From: Prostheceraeus crozeri
Taxonomy: Eukaryota; Platyhelminthes; Polycladida; Euryleptidae
Direction: 5' to 3'
DNA length: 64,000 bases
Assembly: GCA_907163375.1 (NCBI GenBank)
Contig: CAJQUW010004428.1
Coordinates: 21,358 to 85,357 of the forward strand
How positions within the stretch are numbered: position 1 is the first letter of the stretch; each line of letters starts with the position of its first letter. Shown one piece after another: positions 1 through 11,210 of the stretch. Below the pieces are notes generated by a model. That model was not told where the DNA came from. It made no database searches and saw only the letters and a list, made by a program, of their open reading frames with translations. The position numbers and the translations under genes are program-made.

Positions 1-2046
1 AGTGGAAGCTTGATGTAATAGCACAAACGAGAGAGAAGTTTATGGCCATGACAGCAAAAGTGCCTGTCGATAAAACTAAAGAAAATAAGACGGTCTATTT
101 TGATATAAAATTTTCAGATTCCTACCAATTTATGACTGCATCACTGTCCTCTCGTACAAAATCTAAAGTCTCTTCCACTAACACAAAATCTTAAGAAACA
201 ATATCCAAATCTAACCGATGAAGTCATCACACGGAAAGGAGTCTTTCCATATGCATATTTTGATGCGATTAATAAACTCGGCGAGACTTCTCTTCCGCCC
301 ATAGATAAATTTAAAAATGATTTGAGCGGTGCAGAATGTAAGACTGAAGATTATGATCATGCACAAGATGCATGGATAAAATTTGACTGCCATACATTTG
401 GTGAATATATGATTGCCTACCTTAAGTTAGATGTATTTTTGCTGGCTGATGTATTTCAGGAGTTTCGACGAGTGGCATTAGAAGAAGATAAGTTAGATCC
501 CGTCCACTTTGTCAGTCTGCCAGCCATGTCATTTAAGTCTGCTTTTAAAATGACTGGTGAGACCATTCATCTCTTACAAGATCCAGAGATGTATAATTTA
601 TTTGAGCGAGGAATTCGCGGTGGTCTCACATTTGTAAATAAACATAGGTTAAAATCAAAATTAGTAGGCGATGATCAGACTCATCTTAAGTATTATGACC
701 AAAATAATTTATATGGTAGTTCACTATCCAAACCACTCCCTCACTCTGAGTTTAGCTGGTTAGATGATAGTGAAATTCAGCATCTCTCCAACCCTTCTAA
801 CATACTAGCAATTCCAGATGAAGGTGATTGGGGATATTATTTTAAGATAGATCTAATCTATCCAAATAATATTAAACACAAAACCGTAGATTTTCCACTC
901 GCACCCGAATCAGGTGAAGTGACCAAAGATATGTTTTCCGACTTTATGAAACAATTTCATAAAGATTTAGAATCATGCGGTCAACCCGACTATAAGCCTT
1001 GCCGCAAACTTTTACTCACCCAGTATGATAAGGAAAACTATCTAGTCCACTTTAGCATCTTAAAATTTTATTTAGAAATGGGTATGATTTTAAAAAGAGT
1101 TCACCGCATTATTAAATTTAGACAGAAAGCCTTCCTCAAACCATATATTGATAGCAACAGCCAGAAACGTGCACTAGCCCAAAATAATTTTGAAAAAGAT
1201 TTTTATAAATATAAGAATAATAGTCTATTTGGTAAGACGATGCAGGATGTTAGAAAACGTGTAAACTATAAACTAGTTAATGATGATCAAAAGTATCACA
1301 AATTGACCTCATTACCTCTATTCATCGATAGAGACATTATCGATGAGGACCTTGTAGGTGTTAAAATGATAAAATCTGAAGTTGAGTTGTGCAAGCCCAT
1401 CTATATTGGTCAAGCTGTACTAGATTACTCTAAGCTTGAAATGTACCAACTCTTTTATAAAATACTAAAACCATGTCCTCTCGTAAAAGAAGTTCGTTTG
1501 TTGGGTGGCGATACAGATAGTTTCTTCTTAGGTATTACCACTCAAAAAGATTTAAATTTCAATGAAGTAGGAAAATCTTTAGAAAGATATTTTGATACAT
1601 CAAATTATCCTACTGATCACCCACTCTACTCCATCAAAAATAAGGCAAAACTTGGCTGCTTTAAGGATGAGACAGCAGGGAAGGAAATAGATGAAATGAT
1701 TCTCCTCCGTCCAAAAATGTACAGTATGAAATTAAAGGATAGCGACGATAGTATTAAGCGTGCTAAAGGCATATCAAGATCATTGGTCTCTAACATGAAA
1801 CATAAAAATTTCAGGAAAGCCTATAGAAATAAAAATATATCGTCTGTCAATATGACAATCTTAAAATCTAAGTCGCATGAGATCAAAACTCATACTTTTA
1901 GGAAACGGGCGCTTTCAGCATGGGAGGATAAGAGGTGCTGGTTAGAACACAACATATCTCTTCCACATGGACATCCTGACACAAACATACCACCACCCAA
2001 AAGAATTAAACTCACACTACCACATTCAGGAGACGTCTTAGCATAA
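1..2046 (+). CDS. Protein-primed DNA polymerase B, C-terminal part (Polinton)
   Basis: C-terminal part of a protein-primed type B DNA polymerase, the replicative enzyme of Polintons. The uninterrupted stretch is 322-2046 (574 aa); similar coding sequence reaches the left edge (SYQFM and RKGVFPYAYFD motifs of the exonuclease region). Visible polymerase motifs are YYDQNNLYG (motif A with its catalytic Asp), KNNSLFGKTM (motif B) and GGDTDSFF (motif C, DTD). This matches DNA_pol_B_2-like proteins common in invertebrate genomes. It faces the - strand structural genes, so the two transcription units converge near 2.1-2.2 kb. The N-terminal part lies outside the window. As a fossil it has at least one break. 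Confidence 0.9.
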
Positions 2047-2224
2047 TCATCCTTAACTTAGTATTTTTATGTTGATTTCTGTAGATAAACATTGCTGTTT
2101 TATGTATCGCATGAGATCGTTACTTCCTTGTGAATATATGCCTACAGTCAGTCCATTCCCCCTATATCTGTGAAAAGACTTTTCATATACATATTTTTAT
2201 TTCAATAAACATATCACAATGACT

Positions 2225-3775
2225 TCACTTTGTTTTCCGAAACACTAAAGTTACGAGGGATTTAGTATCTTTCACATGGATGCACTCTTGTAAACCATTG
2301 GTAATTTTGATAGCAATAGAGGGTATAGTTTGTTTGACGACGGGATAATAGAAAATAGATTCAAACATCTTCTCGACTATTCCATATGAAGCGTCTTTAT
2401 CATGAATGAAATCACGTAAAATGTATTCTTTTTTCTCGCCAACAGAAATAGGTAGAATCAAATCACTTTGAATGTAAAGGTGCTGTTCATGTTTATCAAG
2501 TGTCATTGGTGTTTCTATACCAATCGTATGCGCAGCAGCAAACACTGTTTGTAGCATTGAAAAGCCAAAGAGTTTTTTCAAATTTTTACTCAATTGACAT
2601 TGAATGTCATCACCCAGTTTCAGAACAACGCGTTGATTTTCAATTGAAAACGAAATGTGGTGTGTCTTTACATCATATTTACTTTTCATCACATGCTTCA
2701 ACTTCTGTTGTATATAAGGATTTACTACATGAATGAAGCTTTCAACTGTATGATATAGACGCGGCATTATATTGATAGCAACTTTAGATTCTTCATAAGA
2801 CTGGTAAATTTTCTTGATGCGGTCACCATAGATGTCCACCCACCATTCATCATTAACTGAATCAGCTTTAGTGTGATATTCATGAGACGCATACACCAGA
2901 CCGCTTCCAATAATAGGTGTATAATGTCTTACAAAATGACGCAAGGTTGGAGAGAAATAAACTGTAAGTTTGTCATTGTATTTCTGAATGACCAACTTAT
3001 TTTTGTCCGCCATAATTTTCTCTCCATACTTCTTACCCACAGTCTCATTCCATCGTTTTACTAACTCAATAAGTGATAAAGGTTGAACACCACGCTTTTT
3101 CAAAATGATGCGTTCTTCACATTCTACAACATCTTCATCAAATATTTTAAATTTATAATGAAATTTATTGATTCGATTTGAATAAACTTTTCTAACATTT
3201 GCAGTAGCAATTGACGTTAGATGTAGTCCATGGCCAAAACCAAGATGTGGATAGAATTCATTATCCAACCTCAGTGTAAGACCTTTAGTAAGATAATGAA
3301 AGCGAAGGAACTGTCTCCCACTCCAATGATAGATAGTAAACTCATAAGCTTTCTGATTTTTATTCTTCATGATGGAAGTATTACCACTATTGAATGCCTT
3401 AATAATTTTCTCATTCCCAAATGGTTCATAAGAATCTGAGTTTATCTGAATCCATTCATAGTTCCACTTTCCATCTGATGTTAAATTGTATGGGAACTGG
3501 AATGCATTATTCATCGTTATTCCATCATGGGTGCGAGGAGTCAATATCATTTCTTCCAAATCATTCACATTCTGAATATTGCTATCATAGCAAAGACTAG
3601 AAACGCCAACCTCCCATTCACCTTCTAAATGTAGTGGGCGATTTAATTCTACTCGATAGTCTGATGGTTTATTTTTGGGAAATTTATTCATAGAAGCATT
3701 ACTGGGCAAGTAGATTAGAAACGAGTCCTTATTTTCACTTTCCATATTATTCACATTGGAAAAATATAATAGCAT
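2225..3775 (-). CDS. Polinton WEVGV-domain protein 1, likely structural
   Basis: An open frame of 516 aa in the structural-gene block of the Polinton. The N-terminus reads LPSNASMNKFPKNKPSDYRV followed by GEWEVGVSSL, a signature I recognise from Polinton-associated proteins in many invertebrates. The C-terminus ends with a short beta-like segment (SLVTLVFRKTK). No catalytic motif and no membrane segment are visible. The neighbour at 3785-5181 has the same layout, so the two are probably paralogues. A virion or assembly role is inferred only from gene neighbourhood. The frame looks whole. Promoter elements were not identified. Confidence 0.6.
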   Translation of the reverse strand: MLLYFSNVNNMESENKDSFLIYLPSNASMNKFPKNKPSDYRVELNRPLHLEGEWEVGVSSLCYDSNIQNVNDLEEMILTPRTHDGITMNNAFQFPYNLTSDGKWNYEWIQINSDSYEPFGNEKIIKAFNSGNTSIMKNKNQKAYEFTIYHWSGRQFLRFHYLTKGLTLRLDNEFYPHLGFGHGLHLTSIATANVRKVYSNRINKFHYKFKIFDEDVVECEERIILKKRGVQPLSLIELVKRWNETVGKKYGEKIMADKNKLVIQKYNDKLTVYFSPTLRHFVRHYTPIIGSGLVYASHEYHTKADSVNDEWWVDIYGDRIKKIYQSYEESKVAINIMPRLYHTVESFIHVVNPYIQQKLKHVMKSKYDVKTHHISFSIENQRVVLKLGDDIQCQLSKNLKKLFGFSMLQTVFAAAHTIGIETPMTLDKHEQHLYIQSDLILPISVGEKKEYILRDFIHDKDASYGIVEKMFESIFYYPVVKQTIPSIAIKITNGLQECIHVKDTKSLVTLVFRKTK

Positions 3776-3784
3776 ACTTTTGCA

Positions 3785-5181
3785 TTAACTCTTCATTCGG
3801 AAATGGAGTGTGATACTTGTCACAGCATCTTTATGAAAAGGAATCAACGCACCAGCATCGTCATAAATGGCAATATCAATTTGTGGGATGTAGTTTGATT
3901 TCAGCTTTGTATAATGCACTTTCTTGAAAGTATGCTCAGATAAAATACTGCAGCTTTTTGGCTGGTATGGTATCATTGCTAGCAATGGAGCTTCAACATC
4001 TCCCACACGTACATCTTCACCAATATTGGAATATATCTGAAAATAGTTAATACGACGCGATAGCGACATGTCTGCGCTAGCTTTGGTTACAGTACCACTT
4101 TTAAAGATATTTTGATCAAAACCCAAAATGTCCATTAGAGTTTTATCCATAATTAGTTCAATACCTTTTCCACTTAGAGTGAGAGACAAAGTACCTTCTT
4201 TTTCAGAAAATGAAATATGTTGCTCATTAATCACTTCATTTAAATAATCTACAACCAATTTAACCGAAGTAATAATGCGAGGCATCAGCACTCTTGTTTC
4301 ATGTAAGATACCACCTAAAGGCTCTACACACTTTCTGTATAAAGATACGGTCCATTCTGTATCAAATTGATTTGACCTTTCACATGGTAAATGTTGCATA
4401 TTAAATTTTCCATGAACAGCTGCAGAACGATGTCGTAAGAACTGATGAAAATCTTTTGAACAAACTAATACTAGATCATCATCATTTAATTTACTTATTA
4501 CAATATGATTAGATTTTTTGATATAAGTCAATGTTGCCACTTGTTTACCATCAACTCGAAGTAGATCATTAAATTTCTTCAATAATGTTTCAGGAGTCAT
4601 GTTTGTCTTTCTTGGCTTAATCACAATCTTCTTCACCAACGTCTTCTCATTTCTTGGAATAAGATCTACATAATAAGCTTCCTCTCGATATATTAACTGT
4701 TTATAACCACTTATGTGGTAATTAACGTTAAAATTATCATAGCTTGTTAAGGCGCTAGCGAGGTAACCTAAATCATTTCTTAAACTTGGACTTAAACCAA
4801 CAATCCAATCTTTCTCAACTACATGATGTACATAAGTATGATCATCATTGTGCGGAGTAAATTGGACAATATGTTTACACGCTTTATTCAGGAAATCATA
4901 TATAAACTTTTTACATAATAAGAGATCTTTCTTTGGCCACTGTGGAATGTATACTCGGCAGCCCTTTTCACATTGGTAAGCAGCTGTACGTCTCATATTA
5001 ATATCATCACCTCATGATCAAAAGTATAGACACAGTTGCTATAAACAAGTTGAGTGACACCCACTTCCCAATTTCCATTTAGCTGTTGTGTATGATCAAT
5101 GGGAGTAGAAAAGAGTGCGGCTCGATTACTAGCAAATCTCTTTGTAGCCGCATTGCTAAGCAAAATATGATAAAACGACAT
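3785..5181 (-). pseudogene. Polinton WEVGV-domain protein 2, paralogue of protein 1
   Basis: Second copy of the WEVGV-type protein. The N-terminal piece reads MSFYHILLSNAATKRF and GNWEVGVTQLVYS, and the long C-terminal piece (403 aa) ends with IDIAIYDDAGALIPF and ITLHFRMKS. These ends mirror those of the 516-aa neighbour, from which it is separated by about ten bases. A tandem duplication with later divergence is the simplest reading. It is a fossil with about one break. Function is unknown, and a structural role is inferred from location between the other Polinton structural genes. Confidence 0.55.
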
Positions 5182-5216
5182 TTTTATATTGCTGATCTGC
5201 GACTTTGCATAACATC

Positions 5217-5570
5217 ATGAAGACTTTGATTTTGGACTCTCTACAATATATCAGAGTTGATCGTGATGGAAACGTACATTTCAAAAATTCTCATGGTCAT
5301 ACATCAAGAGGTATTACATTAACATGGCGACAATTTGTCAACCTCAATGATATCATGAGGGATTTGAATATTTTGAAACATTAAGATTCATCTCCTTGGT
5401 GATCAAGTTTGGCTTCAACATTACAGAAATGAAATTCAAATCTACCATTCTCATTCCGCAAACTGTTTCTCATTTCGCAAATACAATTGGGAGAAGTATA
5501 GAAGATACATACATCGCTCCATCATGACATTTATTCGTCGTGAGTTCATCGCCCTACTATGCAAATCTTA
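5217..5570 (+). pseudogene. Small Polinton gene, degenerate tandem copy
   Basis: Coding-like sequence starting MKTLILDSLQYIRVDRDGN and continuing with a block rich in His, Arg and Tyr. It is clearly related to the start of the next + strand gene at 5594 (LDSLQRIETDHDRNVYFK), so the two are tandem duplicates. I do not recognise the family. It sits on the + strand between - strand structural genes. It is decayed; only part of the relationship is still readable. Confidence 0.4.
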
Positions 5571-5593
5571 ATCAGACATGACTACCACGCACC

Positions 5594-6371
5594 ATGAGTT
5601 GGGAATTAGATTCCCTACAACGTATTGAAACGGATCATGATCGAAACGTCTATTTCAAAGATTCAACTGGAAATGTGAGAAGAGAGTTTGCTATATCTTA
5701 TCGTCATTTTCAATCTCTACATCATATCATGAAGGATTTGAAATACTTCTATATGAAAAGACATTCACGTATTGGAAATCGCATCTGGTTGCGCGTCAAT
5801 AATCGGCGAATTCAACTCTATCATTCCCAACTTCATACTAACTTCACATTTCATCAAGGTAGTTGGGAAAAGTATAAAAGGAAGGTACATCGCTCAATTT
5901 ACTCATTCTTTCATCATGAAGCGCCATCGCTACACCATCGTCAACATTCTCCGTCGCTTCAGACTCTACACCAAAATCGATCTCATAACATTACACCAAC
6001 ACCTTCCAAACAGCAAGTATTACCCGGGCCGACCTCCAATGTTAGTGGTGAAGATGAACAATTCACGGAATCTTCAACTCTTCCCAAATGGGACTGTACA
6101 GATTCTCGGCGCCCTTTCTCATTCATCGGCGCAGTCAATGCGCTTAGAGCTACAAAGACTACTACGTCGGATATGGAAGAGGGAGAGGTGTGTGATGTCG
6201 AATCTGACTGTGGACAATATGGTGATCTCTACTCAATTGAGTGAAAGTGTATCATTTTTGAAGATTCGTACCAGCAGTTACAATTTGTGTTATGAACCCG
6301 AACTTTTTCCTGCAGCTCTCATTAGTTGTTGGTTACCTGTGCATGTGCAATCTTTCATAATAGTAAAGTGA
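5594..6371 (+). CDS. Small His/Arg-rich Polinton protein, unknown function
   Basis: An open frame of 216 aa (5594-6244) with a second overlapping frame reaching 6371. The N-terminus (LDSLQRIETDHDRNVYFKDS) repeats the sequence of the preceding copy at 5217. The middle is rich in His, Ser and Arg (HHEAPSLHHRQHSPSLQTLH) and the C-terminus is acidic (DMEEGEVCDVESDC). No known domain was recognised. The strand is opposite to the neighbouring structural genes, as for the polymerase. It could be a regulatory or DNA-binding accessory gene, but nothing proves this. Confidence 0.4.
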
Positions 6372-6515
6372 TCATTACTGGACTAAAATCTCATGTACAA
6401 GCAAATGTGATCCTAGACTATCTCATTGAGTATGTACGTACCCAGCGGATTGTAAAATAAAAAACAATTTTTCCAACATGATGTTTTTATTTCAAATCAT
6501 GATAGAACTTACAAA

Positions 6516-6950
6516 TCATTTTTTCATTAGAGGATGGATTACATGAAAAGTTTTTGAATAATAGATGCAAATCGAGATACATGTAAACGTTTTAAGATGA
6601 AGTACAGTACAAAAGCACCACACGTTGATGAAAGTGGATGTTGTAGTATGCGTTCATTTCGCTGATATTGACGCGTATGTTTTCTCAACCACTGCTGTGT
6701 TGGTATATTTGGAGGTTGAGCAAGAGAGTCAAATAGTTCACCACGTCGGTCTTCTCCAATAAAGATCGCTTTCCAATGCTCACCGCCTAAATTCTGCGAA
6801 TGATGTTTAGCACAATAAAGATGGGATAGTGATTTACTGCAGGTGGTAAGGTATCGAGTGAATAGACATTATCGAAAGCTTTCAACGTCGCTTCGTCTGC
6901 ATTACGCTGCACTTTAGTCTTAATATCGTCAGCAGTCAACCAACTCATTA
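6516..6950 (-). pseudogene. Adenain-like cysteine protease remnant (Polinton)
   Basis: The - strand reads a recognisable adenain/Ulp1-type maturation protease. It starts MSWLTADDIKTKVQ right after the capsid candidate. Then follow GGEHWKAIFI with the catalytic His, GELFDSLAQPP with the Asp position, and LQHPLSSTCGAFVLYFIL with the nucleophile Cys in a C-G-A-F setting, as in adenovirus endopeptidase (ACGLF). In adenoviruses and Polintons this enzyme cuts precursor proteins at (M/I/L)xGG or (M/I/L)xGxG sites. The frame is broken. Its position directly downstream of the capsid gene fits a morphogenesis block. Confidence 0.75.
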
Positions 6951-8198
6951 ACGATTATACTGAAGAATCACGTCACGATACTTTGTAATTTCAATATTTG
7001 AATCGAAGACTGCATAAATTAATACATTGATCGTCTCAGGTAGTGTTCTTTTGAACGTCAAATCCAAACGAATATTATGAGGCACGTTCGCTTGACGATA
7101 GGGTGCACTAATATCGCTGTCAGCAGTCAAATCAAATGCATAAATAGTATATCCACTCTTAAACTCTTTCATAGTCAGTCCGTTGGTGTCATCCATATTG
7201 TAAAAGCCAAAGACATCCATAAAATCAACATAACTGCGCATAAATTGATCCGAAGCAAAATCTGGTTTGTAGGGTGGACCTGGATGACTCACACCATTTA
7301 CACGTAAAGCAATTTCACTTAACTGATTGTGTTTAAAATTGAAAGGATTCTTCTTTATATTACCATTAAATGCATCATTTTCAACCATTGCCACCATGAG
7401 GAGCTTCGGTGCTTCCGATGGAAAGAGGCCATCTTTCATGAAACTCTTTTGATCTTTCGGAATTGTAAAGGTGAGAAGCTTTGTATGCTGAATGGGGTAA
7501 ATGGCATTTTGGCGGTTAAGACCTTCAGCATGCCCTCTAATAACACTTGGATTCGGTACTACTCGACGAATGTAAAGTGCAATATCTTCCACATGAATTC
7601 TAAAATTGTCAACTTTAGCAAATGCATTCAGCGCAAATTCAGGCTTATTCAATGTCAGCTTGAGTCGCATGCTGGTATTACAGAGTAAAAACTTTGACTG
7701 TCTAAAGAAGTCTAAATTCAGCGGACCATATAGCTGACATACTTTACTATCTTTAATCATAGCAGATCGCTTTACAAAGCCACTGTTTGTTTCAACATCA
7801 AATTTTCCTGCTTCATCTCTGTACCATCCCATGGCTTCCATATGACTTTTTTGTGCTGCTGGATGAAACTGTGATACATGATTGAAATATGATTTATAGG
7901 GATAATCGCTTTGACCACCTTCCACCTGCTGCTCTCCAATCGTTAGAGAAACATCGCGAAGTAATGTAGTCAATGGTAAATTGTTCAGTCCAACTTTATG
8001 TGCATCGTCAATAGCAGTTCCATCTGCTTGCTGAATTCTAAACCTCAAATCAACCATCGCATAACTCAAATCTATGTAGTCATCACTACCACCAGGAATA
8101 ACAAATTCAATCGGGCCAGCATTCTCAGCTGTTCGAGGATGATAATCTACAATACTTGAACTAAGAATATCTGTCTGTATGGCTTGTTGATCAAACAA
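6948..8198 (-). CDS. F54H12.2-type protein, probable capsid protein (Polinton)
   Basis: A 416-aa open frame starting MFDQQAIQTDILSSSIVDY, followed by NAGPIEFVIPGGSDDYIDL. This opening is typical of proteins labelled F54H12.2-like, named after a C. elegans gene that neighbours a Maverick integrase (F54H12.3). The sequence is rich in short beta-strand-like stretches and ends LPETINVLIYAVFDSNIEI and KYRDVILQYNR, with no enzyme motif or membrane helix. I infer a jelly-roll major capsid protein from family context and from its place between the basic core protein and the protease. The frame appears whole. Confidence 0.7.
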   Translation of the reverse strand: MFDQQAIQTDILSSSIVDYHPRTAENAGPIEFVIPGGSDDYIDLSYAMVDLRFRIQQADGTAIDDAHKVGLNNLPLTTLLRDVSLTIGEQQVEGGQSDYPYKSYFNHVSQFHPAAQKSHMEAMGWYRDEAGKFDVETNSGFVKRSAMIKDSKVCQLYGPLNLDFFRQSKFLLCNTSMRLKLTLNKPEFALNAFAKVDNFRIHVEDIALYIRRVVPNPSVIRGHAEGLNRQNAIYPIQHTKLLTFTIPKDQKSFMKDGLFPSEAPKLLMVAMVENDAFNGNIKKNPFNFKHNQLSEIALRVNGVSHPGPPYKPDFASDQFMRSYVDFMDVFGFYNMDDTNGLTMKEFKSGYTIYAFDLTADSDISAPYRQANVPHNIRLDLTFKRTLPETINVLIYAVFDSNIEITKYRDVILQYNR

Positions 8199-8226
8199 AC
8201 AAAACCGGAAGTTTTACACTCCATGA

Positions 8227-8682
8227 TTAGAAGTTATAGCAGCGTCGTCGTTTAGCGCCTGATGAATGATTAGAGCCTCTGCGACGTTTGCGTGAATGCC
8301 TTTTGACTGAAGATCGCACCTTACCAGCTCCGCGATGTTTCCTCCTTCCTTTATTCATTCGTTTAGGTGATTTCTTTCCTTGAGTAACACCAGCAATGGT
8401 CTGCTTCAATGTTTTTAAACCGCGTTCCTTCCCACGATTCAACAAACTGCTCTTAAAACTTCTACCTCTGGAAAGATCACTAGCAACATCACCAGCAAAG
8501 CCAACGACATTACTTAAAACATTTCGTTTTAAAGATCTACCGACATTGGATATGAGAGGTGCTACAACAGATTTCAGTGCGCCAAGTATGCTACCTCCAC
8601 GTAGGCGGCGAGCACCGATGTAAATTTGTCCTCCACCACTTACATAGGAGGGTCGTGAATAAAATGAGGCAGTTGGATTCAT
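8227..8682 (-). CDS. Arginine-rich core protein with adenain-type cleavage site
   Basis: A 151-aa very basic protein. Near the N-terminus is a glycine-rich block and ARRLRGGSILGALKSVVA. LRGG followed by S fits the adenain consensus (M/I/L)xGG-x. The C-terminal third is packed with Arg, Lys and His (GKRRKHRGAGK-like and KRRRGSNHSSGAKRRR), as in DNA-condensing core proteins such as adenovirus pX/mu or VII. It lies directly upstream of the capsid candidate and in the same block as the protease remnant. The assignment rests on composition, site and context rather than on a firm homologue. The frame looks whole. Confidence 0.6.
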   Translation of the reverse strand: MNPTASFYSRPSYVSGGGQIYIGARRLRGGSILGALKSVVAPLISNVGRSLKRNVLSNVVGFAGDVASDLSRGRSFKSSLLNRGKERGLKTLKQTIAGVTQGKKSPKRMNKGRRKHRGAGKVRSSVKRHSRKRRRGSNHSSGAKRRRCYNF

Positions 8683-8739
8683 AGCTCAAACCCTAAACAT
8701 TGTTAGTTACAACTTTGCATGAATCACTGTCGATCACTT

Positions 8740-9108
8740 AGATGAAAGATGTCGGCACGACGCATCCAAGAGTTCATACCTGAAGGATAACCAGTCCATT
8801 TAACAAGACACCATTCTTCACCTTGCCGTTTTTTACATCGAATGATTTTTTTTTATTTTATTTTTTTTTTTATTTTGTTTTTCTTATTTTTTTTTTTTTT
8901 TTTTTTCTTTTTATTTTTTTTTTTATGATTTTTTTTTTTTGTTTTTTTTTTTTTTTTTTGTATTTTTTCTTTTTTTTTATTTATTTTTTTGTTTTTTTTT
9001 TTTTTTTTTTTTGATTTTTTAATTCATTCTGATTTTTTTATTTTTTTTATTTTTTTTTTTTAGTTTTTTTTTTTTGTTTATTTTTTTTTTTTTTTTTTTT
9101 TTTTATCT

Positions 9109-9144
<36 letters not shown>

Positions 9145-9744
9145 TCTTTTTTTTTTTTGTTTTTTTTATTATTTTTTTTTTTTTTGTGGATTTGTTTTGT
9201 CTTTTTTTCGTTTTTTATTTTTTTTTTTTTCGTTGTTCTTTTTTTTGTTCTGTTTTTGTTTTATTTGTTTTTTTTATGATTTTTGATTTTATTTTTTTCT
9301 TTTTTTTTTTTTTTTGTGTATTTTATTTTTATTTTTTTTTTTTTTTGGTTTTTTTTTTGTTAGTCTTTGTAATCATGATTTTTATTTTGGTATTTTTTTG
9401 TTTTTTTTTTTTTTTTTTATTTTATTTTGGTTTTTTTTGTTTTGTTTTTTTTTTTTTTTTATCATTTTTTGTTGTTTTTGATTTTTCTTTTTTTTTTGAT
9501 TTTTTTTTTTTTTTTTTGTTTTTTGTCATGTTTGTTGTTTTGATGTTTTTGATGTTTTTTTTGTTTTATTTTTTTTTTTTTTTTTGTTGTGTTTTGTTTT
9601 TTTAAGTATGATTTATGTTTTTATTGTTTTTTTTGCTTTATTTTTGTATTTTTTTTTTCTTTTTTTGTTTTATTTTATTTTTTTTAGTTTTTTTTTTTTG
9701 GTTTTTTTTTTGATTTTTGTTTATTCTTAATTTTTGTTTTTTTT

Positions 9745-9781
<37 letters not shown>

Positions 9782-9841
9782 TGTGTTTTTTTTTTTTTTT
9801 ATTTTTTTTTTTTGTTTTTTATTTTTTGTATTTTTTTTGTG

Positions 9842-9880
<39 letters not shown>

Positions 9881-10900
9881 TTTTTTTTTCTTTATTTTGT
9901 TTTTTTTTGTTTTTCGTTATTTTATTGTATCACTTTTCTCTACCAAATATGTTTCACTTTCAGTGACAAACCTCAATCTCATCGCGGTAAAAGCTACCCT
10001 CAATTTCGTCATGATCGTAATCTTCAACTTGTAGGTGGTCGAGAGGCTTTTTGATTAATTCCTTAACTGTAAATACCTCCACGGTCCCAATTCGAAGGTA
10101 CCCTTTAGCAAAAACACTTTCACTTGAGATACGAACTTACACCAATTTTCACATCACTTTTCACAAGAAGTCGTTTACGTTTGGAATGAGTCGCGCACTT
10201 TATCTACATTGTCAGCATATACAATCTCTTGTCTGAGTCCAATAGAACGATGATAAATGATTGTAAGCATGGAGTGTATCTTGTAGAACCTGGTCCAATT
10301 TTGTGTCAAGTTGGCAGTAAAATTCGCCACAAGCGATTTTTTAATGACGATTAAAACGGTTCAACGATCAAGCCTTTAAAGCACTCTTTACACTAACACT
10401 CAATGTCCATCCTCTCAAATAATCTTCCGACATCTGATGTTCAAACTCTTTAAACCTTGATCACCTGAATTCTTTTGGAACCGACCTTCTCGAAAATTGT
10501 GTGGAATTGCTTTTTTGCTACTCCCTTTCCCCTTCTTTAGTTTTTTAAAAGGTGTATGAGCCACGCATAACGCGAGAAAAGATGCAATGACGGGTAAAAG
10601 AAAATTATTGCCCTCAGATTTATGTTTGAAATGGAGAAAACAGCGCACAAATCTGCTTGCCACTGTTCAGTACGATGTCATGAACATTATAAATGGCGTG
10701 ACGTACCGAGTACTTCTTTTTCGCTTGTTTGGTGGATTATAGGTAGCCTGACCCTTTAACCATCGGTTCACTTGTGATTTGTGAAGACCTACTCGCTTTT
10801 TGATAATTTCTTGATAGATGCAAATCCGGCCTAGGTTTTTACATCATAATAGATTGATTTCAGACGTTCAGCTCGATGACGACACTCGTTTTTCCTCCGT
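8740..10900 (-). pseudogene. Chromodomain integrase remnant (Polinton)
   Basis: Decayed retroviral-type (rve) integrase of the Polinton kind on the - strand. From N to C one sees VGLHKSQVNRWLKGQATY (N-terminal helix region), FLLPVIASFLALCVAHTPFK (core strand and helix pattern around the first catalytic site), TIIYHRSIGL (equivalent of the NHTYHRSIGM signature), FTVKELIKKPLDHLQVEDYD and EGSFYRDEIEV, and at the end GEEWCLVKWTGYPSGMNSW, a chromodomain. The order matches Maverick integrases of the F54H12.3 type. It is heavily broken, and the long poly(T) block sits inside it. This is the oldest-looking part of the element. Confidence 0.75.
8841..9935. repeat. Degenerate poly(T) low-complexity tract, about 1.1 kb
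   Basis: About 1.1 kb that is overwhelmingly T on the given strand, with isolated A, G and C at irregular spacing. Long T-only open frames across it are compositional artefacts and should not be called genes. It sits between two recognisable segments of the Polinton integrase remnant. It could be a poly(A/T) expansion, but a tract of this length and with this scatter of single bases is also what poorly resolved homopolymer sequencing gives. Confidence 0.9.
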
Positions 10901-11210
10901 CTCATCTTTTAGCTTTCTTGCCTTTCTACTTTTACAACAACTGCAGCATTTAGCTTTAGCGGTTTTGCGATCGTGTTCACATTGCTTAGGGGTTTCATTG
11001 TGAGAGCTGGCGCAGCAAGTGCAAGTGACAACGACATTCACCTCTGGCGGCTCATTACAATGGCAACAACACATCTGCTTCATAATAATGAGTCTGACAT
11101 TGAGGAACGTCGCCTGGCTGATGGCACTGGGATGAGAACATGTAGTTCCGTGGAGGACTGTTTTTTAACGTTTTCCTTTTACTAGTTTTAGTGGCCATGT
11201 AAGATCAGAC
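10868..11210 (-). CDS. Small Cys-rich ORF upstream of integrase remnant
   Basis: A 71-aa frame (11083-10868) starting MKQMCCCHCNEPPEV, with CTCCASSH and KCCSCCKSRKARK, ending in Lys/Glu/Ser. The many Cys pairs suggest a zinc-binding or simply Cys-biased peptide. It overlaps the region just upstream of the integrase remnant, so it may be the leader part of that gene or an accessory Polinton gene. No named family was recognised; it could also be chance. Confidence 0.25.

Noticed and set aside
8823-10054. Several long Phe/Leu-rich open frames on the + strand
   Set aside because: They are poly(T) translated. No codon structure or domain is present.
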